Origin: Chrysomallon squamiferum
Lineage: Eukaryota; Mollusca; Gastropoda; Neomphalida; Peltospiridae
DNA: 64,000 bases
Reading direction: 5' to 3'
NCBI GenBank assembly: GCA_012295275.1
Contig: CM022670.1
Span: forward strand, 41,042,628-41,106,627
Shown: in pieces, positions 54,912-64,000 of the stretch
How positions within the stretch are numbered: the first letter of the stretch is position 1
How the letters are laid out: every line of letters starts with the position of its first letter
Translations under genes and position numbers: made by a program
Notes under the pieces: model-generated
Seen by the model: only the letters and a program-made list of their open reading frames with translations
What the model was told of the DNA's origin: nothing
The model's database searches: none

Positions 54912-56475
54912 TTTGGTGTCTTTTCTCTTTATCCATAAAATAAATATTATCATAAACAACAAGACATTTGATGAAATGGTCACCATTATCACTGATCTGT
55001 TTTATAAATTGTTTTCGGCAAAAACCTGCATTTGAGAAGATTCAAAATAAGAGGAAAGAATTATTCTCTCAATTTTAGCCAGAACTTTTTAAAATGTTAT
55101 AGCTTGGCTGTTCAGACTCACAGTTTCCCCAGTTACTGAAATTTGTTTTTAAACTTTTATTTTACCTTTTTAGTCTTCTAGTTTTATTAACTTATTTTTG
55201 TTTTGTTTTGTTTTTTGTTGATTTGTTGTTGTTTTTTGTGCTGTTTTTGGTTGGTGTTGTTTTTGTTGATTTTTATTTTACATATCTGTTGAGATTTTAT
55301 TTGTTAACCAGTCTCATCAACAGTATGAATAGAGTTTGATTTTAATTCTTTGACATGAATTGTAGAATTTGGGTGATAGAGAGTTTACCTATCAGTTAAT
55401 AGCATAATTATGTACAAGTGCATTAAAGAAATCTCACTTTTTAAAATCAGGATTGAACATTTTATTATATATTTATATTTATTACAAGTATATTTTATTG
55501 TTACTTGTTTTTTGAATATTTTTGGTTCACTCTTTTGTAATGATCTATACTGTGATACTATTATATCGTACATAAATAAAGGTATTTTTAACAATATATA
55601 ATTTTGTTCTTATTTCTCAAAATTACCAACATTTTTGAAAGAATAAACATAAAAGAAAGATTTAATATTTTTCCTTTTAGAGATTATTATATTAATTTTA
55701 TAATAACTTTTAATATTAAATATTTTTGAATTTTATTAAATTAATTAATACATTTTTCTATTTACATAGTATTATGGCAGATCAGTTACCATAAACTGGA
55801 TTAACATACAGGTCATGGTTTAATTTTGCTTATTGCTTAGTTTCATCCTGTAGGCTCCAGAGGGAATATAAAGTAATTTGAACGATTTCATGTTTTATTA
55901 TTTTTTTATTATTATTGTTATTATTATTATTGTTATTATTATTGTTGTTCTTATTATTATTACAGATTTTACTAATTATAAAATGCTACATCAAATGAAA
56001 AATGTTAACAAGAAAAACATGTCGACATAATTTTATGATAGAATTTTAAGATTTCCAATAGGCTATCCATTACCTAATATATATCATCAAATATCACTAC
56101 ATTTTTAATTTATTAATGAAACTGAATCTAAACTGAAACAACAAGTCGTAGACTTAGTAACATTCAAAAATAATCCATTTCTGATTTCACTTAAAACAGG
56201 CTGTGTACTTTAAATTGCGCTAGATCATCATCATGGATGTTGTTCGTAATTTTAATGTTAACGCTAATAGGGTCAATCTAATACGACATATACAAGACAG
56301 TTAAATATTAATTATGTAATAAAAATTATGTGATATTACAATAGCGTTGTGAATTTCATTATTCCTAAAATCTGCAGTTTAAAAAAACATTACGTTTAAA
56401 AAAGAAAATTGATTCCTTATTTCGTCACTACAATGTACTGTTAACTACCACTTATTTGGGTTACCTAGACATGTT
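54912..56475. other. Divergent actin 3' UTR and intergenic DNA
   Basis: 3' UTR with AATAAA at 54939, then AT-rich sequence with an ATT/GTT array at about 55906-55965. No further gene is seen before the tRNA. Confidence 0.55.
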
Positions 56476-56548
56476 GGCTCTATAGCTCAGTTGGTTAGAG
56501 CGTCTGCCTAGTAAGCAGAAGGTCGAGGGTTCGAATCCCTCTGGAGCC
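56476..56548 (+). tRNA. tRNA-Thr (anticodon AGT)
   Basis: A 73-nt cloverleaf. The acceptor stem GGCTCTA pairs with TGGAGCC. The D arm is AGCTCAGTTGGTTAGAGC (A box inside). The anticodon stem TCTGC/GCAGA carries loop CTAGTAA, giving anticodon AGT, which is read as IGU after A34 editing. The T arm is GAGGGTTCGAATCCCTC (B box GGTTCGAATCC). CCA is not encoded, as usual in animals. A T-rich run (CATTTTTTT) downstream can stop Pol III. All stems pair, so the gene looks functional. Confidence 0.97.
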
Positions 56549-56951
56549 TTTCATTTTTTTCTTTCTCAAAAATAAAACTATATTTTTTATTGTCTTTTAA
56601 AAGTAATATTGTTATTTATTTTCTTTCGTTTCACATTTTATTGTTGTCACTGACCTAAGCACGATCAAATCTGTATTAGCGAAATAATTTGTTATGCGCA
56701 TATATATATTTTATATTGTAGTAATCCAGATTAATTATAGAATGAAAAATATATAATTATTATAAACAATATATACCTTGTTTCTGACCGTAATAATGTT
56801 TTGTTGTATAGAAGTTATTAATAATAAAACAATTCCTGTTACTGTCAGTGCCTTTAAGCCGTTTTTCAAAGACTGATTTAAAAAAAAAAAAAAAAAAGTT
56901 TTCTTCTTCTTGTTCTTCTTTTCTTTGAAAGACTGCAACTGTACCTATCAT
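56549..56951. other. Spacer between tRNA-Thr and the Reeler gene
   Basis: AT-rich, with a poly-A run near 56880. It includes the 3' UTR of the minus-strand Reeler gene. No other feature is seen. Confidence 0.5.
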
Positions 56952-57869
56952 TCAACGACAGAGTTCTAGTAGAACGCTTAATAGTGCTATAAACATAAAC
57001 AGTGCAGGTTTGTCCCTGTTTGTTCCAGCCCCAGGTTTGTCTCGAACTGTAGGTGTTGTAGTTGATGCCTTGGTCAGTGAATTGTCAGTTGTTGAAACAT
57101 TCTAAAATAAATAATAAACGATATACACAGACATACAACATGCAAATACAGTTTCATCAACATCAATGGTAGTGGTGGTTATATACGTACTGGTAGCATT
57201 TACGATCGATCGCAACAGTTAAACTAGCTAAACCGTCTGTTCTATTTAACCAAGCTTTGCCTTAAGTTAACAATCTAGGTTCTGTGTGTGTCTGCATGTG
57301 TGTGTTTGTGTGTGCTTGTCTGAGTCTTTGTGACAGAGCGTGCGTGCGTGCGTCTGTCGACAATAGGTTCAGTTTAAATACACTTTGTTACAGTGTATTA
57401 ATTTACGTAGCAGATGATTATAAGCATTGATATTATGAGCCTATGCTAAGTACAGTAAATAAATAAAAAATTTAAGTACAGAGGTAATGCCATGGTCTCA
57501 TACGTCCCTGGAAGAGGGCTACCTAACTAGTGAACAGTTGTAAATTAATACATACGTTCTTGAGTATTTTAATATATTTAACAGTCAAGATAAATATTTT
57601 GAAAAAGCCAGCAAATGAAGATTATTATATATAATGGACATACTCCTGCTGAAGAATCAGTGGTCGGTAGCTTTGATGACGTTGTTGATGCCGTCGGTGG
57701 TTTTGTTGCTATCGTAGACTGAACTGGTTTGACAATAGCAGATTTTACAGCCACCCAGTAACTGCTAAATTGTTGAACGTACGTGACCCTGACAATTAAA
57801 AATTTATATTAACTTAAATTGTAATATGTAATATTTTCCAAAGCAAATTTCAAGATTGTATTATCTTGA

Positions 57870-57923
<54 letters not shown>

Positions 57924-58243
57924 TTTATTTAGTCTTCCTGTTAATCGAATTTATAGCATAGTTTAAGTTTATGTGTTTCTGTTGAAGTATATAAGTAACC
58001 GTAGAACTATTTAAAAAAAAAAAATATAAGTCTAATTGTTAAAGTATTCATACGCAAGGGTATACGTATCATCTTAATCAAGTGATATGAGTAAATTTAA
58101 AATAAATAAAAATTTAGAAATCTTCAAATAACCAGAACTGGAGTTCGCCTTCGTCTGTGGTTGGAGCAGTCCAAACGAACGTAACTTCCGTTTTTACGCT
58201 ATTTATAACATGTGTAATGGCAGACTGAAAAATAAAAATTGCT

Positions 58244-58291
<48 letters not shown>

Positions 58292-58836
58292 TCTATACGT
58301 CTTATTGAAATGTTTGGCTTGACAAATAATTGATCACTGTTATCATCTGATTGAGGAAACGTTAAGATTAACGCATATCCTATTATGAATGCGGTATTCC
58401 CAGTCTGTCGTTTATATATTATGAAGTCATACTTTATTATTAACAAAGGTTAGTTGGAAGCAAGAAAATAATTATTAACAGCTGTATTAACTGTATTACT
58501 TATACCAAAAATATATTGCAAAACGAACCCCAGAGCAGGAAGTTCGTGAATCTACACCTGCCGAAAACTGCCCGTATCTGCGTGTCACATCTTTTGAAGG
58601 ATTAGTGGTTCGAACCTGGATGAAGAAGCCCTTGAAAGTGCTTGAACTCAGGCTTTGTAGCGTTACTAAAAACAAATTATTATCAGAAAATATACTCCAA
58701 TTAAAAGGAAGATTAAAGTTATATTCAGATTAACTAAATATATATATCGTTTTTAAACTTTATAATAATATCAAATCGTATGAATATGTGAATAATTCAG
58801 CTTAAAAGTGTATTATGATGAATGTTATTAACAGAA

Positions 58837-58907
<71 letters not shown>

Positions 58908-59935
58908 CAACAACAACAACAACAACAAAATCAACACTACTTACAGTCTATGTTACCTTTAAAAAAGGCAAACGCAGTTACCCCCAAAACTGTGCCCAAC
59001 TTACGAGTTTTTCGAGTTATGAGCAGTCGCCCGGGCGATTTTTTGCTTTGAATTGCGAGCCAAAATCCGAGTTACGAGCGAGCTTCAAATAGGCCGCCGC
59101 AGGTTGGTGCAACGAACAACACAACATGCGGCCAGCATCCCGCGTCTCACTCGTTTACTTCTCGTGGTCACCTCGCCGCGGAAGCATCTCTGTTGTGTTG
59201 TGCTCGCATTTTGTGCAGTATTTTGCCAAATTTCCACGGATCCTAAGAAAACGAGTGCAAAGGACAGTGCTGAGAACAAGATGTGGATGATGTCCGTTGA
59301 ATTAAAACTTGAATTCATAGAAAAACATGATCGAGGTGTGCATGTAGTCGATTTGGCTAGGCAGTACGAGCGTAGTACTTCTACGATATGTACTAGACTG
59401 AAGCTGAAGGATTCGATAAAGGCTGTAACTCCAGCCAAAGGTGTTAAATAATTTGTCTGATATCCAAGATAAACACACTTTACAAAACCAGTTTATTTCT
59501 TTACATTCTCTTTTAATTTTTTTTTTTTTTTTTTTTTCAATATTTGTCTTTTATAAATACATCTTTCTTATTTAAAAACACGTTACCAAAAAATAATAAC
59601 AACAAAAAAAAAAAAAAAAGGTTATTTTGTGAGGCTGCAACGGATTAATGGTATTTCAATTAATTTCAACTTCGAATTTTGATTTGATATACGAGTTCGG
59701 TCACGGTACGAATTATACTCGTAAGTCAAGGTACCACTGTATATACAAAAGAAAAAATAAAGAAAATAATAAAGAAAAAGGAAAGTAAGAAAAAGAGAGA
59801 TTAAAAAGAAAAAAAAGGAATAAAGGAAGAAATAGCTTTTGCACAACAAATAATAAAAAAAAATTTATAACTGTATTTTCAACCAAATGTTGTAACTAAT
59901 GGGTTTCATTTGCTGCACGTACCAATTTTATATAT

Positions 59936-59974
<39 letters not shown>

Positions 59975-60220
59975 TGTGTTAAATAAAACAATACTATGTT
60001 AAAAAGTCACTGTAACAATCTGGATATTACCTGTTGCAGCTGACCCAGGTTTGTAAACTGAAGTGGACACTGACAACACGAACATGGGCGTGTCAGTTCT
60101 GGGAGTACTGCCGTGTGAAGGTGTCATGCTAACACAAGCTGACAGAGGGGCGCCATTTTTTCTTGCTCCAGCCTCGTACACAACGAGCAGTAGAAAAAAA
60201 CCGACAGAGATCCGCATCAT
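56952..60220 (-). CDS. Secreted/anchored Reeler-domain protein, 5 exons
   Basis: Exons: 60031-60220, 58529-58665, 58133-58224, 57644-57788, 56952-57101. They total 714 nt, or 237 aa. A signal peptide (MMRISVGFFLLLVVYEAGA) leads into a Reeler domain: GAPLSACVSMTPSHG, FKGFFIQVRTTNP, then ITHVINSVKTEVTFVWTAP and GELQFWVTYVQQF. A Ser/Thr-rich stalk follows, and a C-terminal hydrophobic stretch ALFMFIALLSVLLEL ends four residues before the stop. That tail suits a GPI-attachment signal or a single membrane span. The layout resembles the single-Reeler proteins of animals (REELD1-like, or the insect defence-protein group), whose functions are mostly unclear. The donors after 58529 (GTTCGT) and 58133 (GTTATT) are weak, but the phases and domain continuity support them. 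An ATG at 60232 upstream is an alternative start. Confidence 0.88.
57876..57931. repeat. (ATT)n-(ATTT)n array
   Basis: Perfect ATT units followed by ATTT units within an intron of the Reeler gene. Confidence 0.92.
58245..58288. repeat. (AAT)n microsatellite
   Basis: About 14 perfect units in an intron of the Reeler gene, 20 bases from an exon. Confidence 0.93.
58837..58928. repeat. Three-motif compound microsatellite
   Basis: ACT units pass into AAT units and then into AAC units without spacers, directly before the Tigger-like element. Confidence 0.95.
58975..59739 (+). mobile_element. Internally deleted Tigger/pogo DNA transposon
   Basis: The right end (59718-59739) reads, inverted, CAGTGGTACCTTGACTTACG, the typical Tigger terminus, and is followed by TA. 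The left end is decayed but keeps CAACTTACGAGTTTTTCGAG. Between them a plus-strand frame (about 59233-59451) encodes only the N-terminal helix-turn-helix: ELKLEFIEKHDRG, VVDLARQYERSTSTIC. The rest of the transposase, including the DDE catalytic domain, is absent, so this copy is nonautonomous. It sits in intron 1 of the Reeler gene on the opposite strand. Confidence 0.85.
59939..59971. repeat. (GT)n microsatellite
   Basis: About 16 units near the end of Reeler exon 1. Confidence 0.92.
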
Positions 60221-61902
60221 AGTGTCACACATTCTGTAACACAGGGTTGTGATATTATACTTACATTCATATATATATATATATTCATATATATATATGG
60301 AGAAACAAACATGCAAACAAACGTACACCTATATACATTCTCATGTACAGAACTATACATATACATACATACATAAATGCGTTTATCCAAATGCATACAT
60401 ACATATATACGAACAACACACAAAAATGCCTATAAGCATATATTCATACACAAAGCTTACCAACGTATACGCACCCGCACACACATATATACGTATACGG
60501 ACACATTCAAATCGAAAACTTCATTGTATAGATCGATCAGTTCACCTACAGTGACAAAATCATCTATGTAATAAAAATGTGATGGCAATTTAATACAGAA
60601 AGAGCAACACACGATTATTTTGATATTGTTAACCTTGGTCCAGTTACAGTGAACTTGCGGCATTATGACTTATAACAGAGTAATATATTTTATCTACTTC
60701 CACATAGCTGTTTACAGAAGGACGTATACATTTTGGGTTTAGGTTGTGTTATGTCATAAATATATATCTAAAGAAGAACAAACACGATAGGCTATGAAAT
60801 AAACAACATATACAAGTCACAAATTAATGAACTAGAAAAAGGGCTGTCTTAACATACACAAAGAAAAATAATGCTCTAGGGACCCTGTATAACGAAAGAC
60901 TTATTGGCATCAGGCCGTAGCATGGAATACATGAGCCTCTAGACTAGTGGGACCTTTAGATGGCAGTGACTATTTAAACTACATGTTAGCGACGCCACAG
61001 TGATATTTGAACAAGAAGAAAAAAATATCGCATAAGATTTATTTAAATTATTTACTATCCTCAAATAAGTATCTAAATCAATATTCCACCAATACAAAAA
61101 ATACTAAAATAAATATAATGTAATATAACACAATATAATAAAAAGAAAGAAAGAAAAAAATATTTCTGTAAATTTGTATGCATTTCCATCTAAATATCTC
61201 AGTTGTACTTGACTTGATCTGAACATCACATAGTAGGGCACTTTTTAATATCTAACATAGGAACTATCAGGGCCAATCTCTAAAAATTAATTATATCCAT
61301 CCCTATCCATCCTATCCACTAATTAATTATGATGATTACGTATCAACATTTTTATCAGGAATTATTCGAAAATTGTCTACATGCTGACTGATTTTTCATC
61401 CTTACCTCTCGGTTTCCCAAAAGATGTCGACATTATTCAAGGTCAAATATTTGTATGCCTACATAAAATATCCCATGGCTGAAAGCCTGTTTACAACCAC
61501 CTCGGCCAAAATCATTAGACAGTGACCATCTATGGTTAGCTGATTCGTAAAGAAGATGCACTATTATTTATTTATTTATTCTTATTCTTATTCTTCTTCT
61601 TATTATTAATTAATGTTTTTATGATGCTAACAATATCCCTTATTAATTTATAAGGTATATTTTAAGTTATTGACTTATAATTATTATGAAAGATTGTACA
61701 ACAATAACAGTGAAAGTAACAACAACAACAACAATAATAATATGTATGCGCGCATGTGTGAAACACTCATGAGTATAAATGCGATGGGTTTAGTGGGTTA
61801 CGAAGAGGTGCAAATGCAGATTGCTAATAAAGTATGCTGATAGCTTAAAAATGCTTAAGTTCACGTGTCTGTTTATGTAGGTGACGAACTGAACAATGCT
61901 AT

Positions 61903-61982
61903 TATATACATACATACATATATCTATATCTATATCTATATCTATATAGATATAGATATAGATATATGTATGTATGTATATA
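61903..61982. repeat. Perfect inverted repeat, 36-bp arms, 8-nt loop
   Basis: The left arm 61903-61938 and right arm 61947-61982 are exact reverse complements. They are built from TACA/TATC-type and GATATA/TGTA-type repeats. The structure could extrude as a cruciform. Confidence 0.9.
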
Positions 61983-61990
61983 CATATACA

Positions 61991-62001
61991 GAGAGAGAGA
62001 G

Positions 62002-62042
<41 letters not shown>
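61991..62042. repeat. (GA)n-(GATA)n microsatellite
   Basis: A short GA run passes into about 10 GATA units, next to the palindrome. Confidence 0.95.
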
Positions 62043-62043
<1 letters not shown>

Positions 62044-62706
62044 CTAAGATATATCTTTCTGGCTTTCAGTTCAATAACTGATGCGAATCTTAATAAAAAA
62101 TGTCTTTGTTAACTTTTCGCAATTAATTGTGTTTTCTGGCATTCTTAATTAAAAACCAACAAAATTATAGAACTTTATACTCTGCTACATTTTAAACTGC
62201 ACTTGTTTATGTGTAAGCAGGTGCTCGTTGTTATTGGTAACCAATGAATCCAAAATGGCGTTTGCTCTCACTGTGTTTCACGTCTGCCTGTAAACTAAAG
62301 TAATGCTGATGAACACACAACTGTAAAATATAAAATCTGGTTAGCTTTTTTATATATCACTTCAATTACATTATTCACAACAAACCATCAGTTTATAAAA
62401 AAATTTAAAATGGTTTTAATTTTGATCCTGAATGTAAAGAGTCGTTGGTAACAATACAAAACAAATGTTTAGGGAAGCAAAACGGAAGTTAAATATCCAA
62501 ATTTTCAAATAATAATAATAATCAACGAACGAGTTGGAATTTTTTTTTCGTAAAATGATAAAATGAAAATATAAACAAGTTTTAATGAATGCAGCCGTAC
62601 AGTTGAGAGCAAACAAATGGGAATCAAATTGTGTGTGTGTTGTGTGTGTTATCAGTAATGAAGTACACTTTTAAATTTTATATTTTATTTTAAGTTTAGA
62701 GTGAAA

Positions 62707-63480
62707 ATGGATGAAATAGACTATAAAAAGAAGAAAAAGAAAAAATCTAAAATATCACCTACCGAGGAAGTCAGTAACACAAGAGGAAAAGAAAATAAAG
62801 AATTTGCTATGGATAATCTCAATCATGTTAGGTGAGAAACATATATTAACTAAAATATGAAATAAGCAATGTGACTATAATGTCTGTTGTATTAGAAAAA
62901 AACCCACTTGTTTTGACTTGGTTTTTGTTTTTGAGCTATCATCAATGAAATTAGAAAGTTCCAACAAATTATTTTAAATTACCTTTATTTTTATCTTTTA
63001 ATTATATATCATATATGATTAATCATTTTTATTTATTAATTAATTAATTAATTATTTTTACAAATACATGAAAGAAAATTCATTTATTAAATGACAGGTA
63101 TTTTTAATACAATTTACAACATACACTGGTAACAGATTGTTTTCTTTCATATCCCTTTTTATATTTATTTTTATATTTTATTTTTATTATTATTATTTTT
63201 TTGTTTTATGCAAATAAACAAAATTCCTTCCGTAAACAAGAAAGATCAAAATTTAAGAACAAGTCTGGATCACCAAAATTATTCTACCAGTTTGATTCCA
63301 TTTTTCTTTCATTCACATTATTTTTCAGTAATTTTAAAGATGTAGTAATGGAGGTTGGGCGTAATAAAAATTTTCTTCAAGCAGTTACTAATGTCAGACA
63401 CCAAGCCTTAAAATGGAAAGGTTATGTGACCAAAAGAAGAATTCAAAAACAAACACGTACAGTTAATCGGATGTTTATTT
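62707..63480 (+). CDS. First exons of an unrecognised small basic protein gene (partial)
   Basis: Exon 1 is 62707-62831: ATG, then [17 protein letters not shown] and a lysine/glutamate-rich run, ending at donor AG/GTGAGA. Exon 2 starts at 63329 after TTTTTCAG in matching phase and reads NFKDVVMEVGRNKNFLQAV then ALKWKGYVTKRRIQKQ. Its donor is uncertain: G/GTTATG near 63420, C/GTACAG near 63457, or beyond. The lysine-rich N-terminus resembles a nuclear localisation signal. The phase match and codon pattern support a real gene continuing past the window. I do not recognise the family. Confidence 0.55.
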
Positions 63481-64000
63481 ATTTCATTACTGGACTAAAC
63501 TTTTATTTTTTAATTTAACTTTTTCTTTAACTTTGTGTGTGTGTGTGTCTTGTTGTTTTTATTATACTGTTGTTGTCTTCGGAATGAGATTTGTCATTCT
63601 AGACTTGTATGTGATTAATTAATTTACATCAAAACAAAAATCCTGAAATGCCTACTCAGTATGTATAAATATAAAAACAGCAGACTAATATGTTTAGTCC
63701 ATCAGTTTGCCTTCATTCAACTTACTGATGTATATTCACACACACATAATGTAATCCTAGAAAGTCACTTGTATATATTAAAATGATTAGAGCTAAAATC
63801 TTGAATATTTATAAGTTGACTAACATCATACAAATGACACAAACTTCTGCTTTGTTAATAGCTGTATAAATTGATAATTAATATTATGAAAATCCCATTT
63901 TTTGTTCTGTTAATAGCTGTATAAGTTGAAAATTAACATTATTTTTCATTCTTGTTACTGAGATTTATTTTATATTATTAAAAAAATCAAATGTGACATT
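63481..64000. other. Right-edge intronic or flanking DNA
   Basis: AT-rich with a short (GT)n run near 63535 and a two-copy short repeat (GTTAATAGCTGTATAA) at about 63856 and 63909. No exon is seen. Confidence 0.4.

Larger units (their letters stand above)
60221..62706. other. Intergenic region left of the final gene
   Basis: It holds the presumed Reeler promoter (no clear motif), TA/CA-rich low-complexity DNA at 60270-60500, a perfect palindrome and a (GATA)n array listed separately. A less AT-rich patch at about 60890-61010 is unidentified. No coding exon is supported. Confidence 0.5.

Overview
The window is animal nuclear DNA: AT-rich, full of trinucleotide, dinucleotide and (CT)n/(GA)n microsatellites, with GT-AG introns, a spliceosomal U4 snRNA, a eukaryotic tRNA, two actin loci and several conserved metazoan genes. 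The gene content, simple-repeat style, actin family and a tRNA-like SINE fit a lophotrochozoan, probably a mollusc, but I cannot fix the species from the sequence alone.

Layout. At 1-241 (+) lies the last exon of an unrecognised gene. At 4209-13722 (-) is a complete 14-exon ERMP1-like ER metallopeptidase gene (893 aa predicted). At 17163-22190 (+) is a complete 8-exon ZRANB2 gene (317 aa). At 26753-29245 (-) is LRRC42, with its extreme N-terminus unresolved. It is head-to-head with HSPB11/IFT25 at 29976-31667 (+, 4 exons, 139 aa), the same divergent pair as in human. A U4 snRNA gene lies at 32603-32745 (-).

At 36210-40133 (-) is a canonical actin locus. One first coding exon is followed by two tandem, intact copies of the second exon, exactly 1789 bp apart. 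CArG-like boxes lie upstream. A 12 kb gene-poor region rich in microsatellites follows. At 53428-54911 (+) is an intact but strongly diverged actin (382 aa) with Glu and Asn at the usual catalytic/metal positions 137 and 154, and CRE and CCAAT motifs upstream instead of CArG boxes. A tRNA-Thr(AGT) is at 56476-56548 (+). At 56952-60220 (-) is a complete 5-exon secreted/anchored Reeler-domain protein gene, with an internally deleted Tigger/pogo element in its first intron. At 62707 (+) the first exons of an unrecognised small basic protein gene begin and run toward the right edge.

The coding genes do not form an operon-like pathway. They serve ER proteolysis (ERMP1), RNA splicing (ZRANB2, U4), cilia (HSPB11/IFT25), cytoskeleton (actins) and translation (tRNA). 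A recurring theme is local tandem duplication that includes splice-acceptor or exon edges: ZRANB2 intron 4, ERMP1 intron 3 and the actin second exon. All exon models were built by hand from splice signals, reading-frame phase and remembered protein families. No alignment or database search was run.
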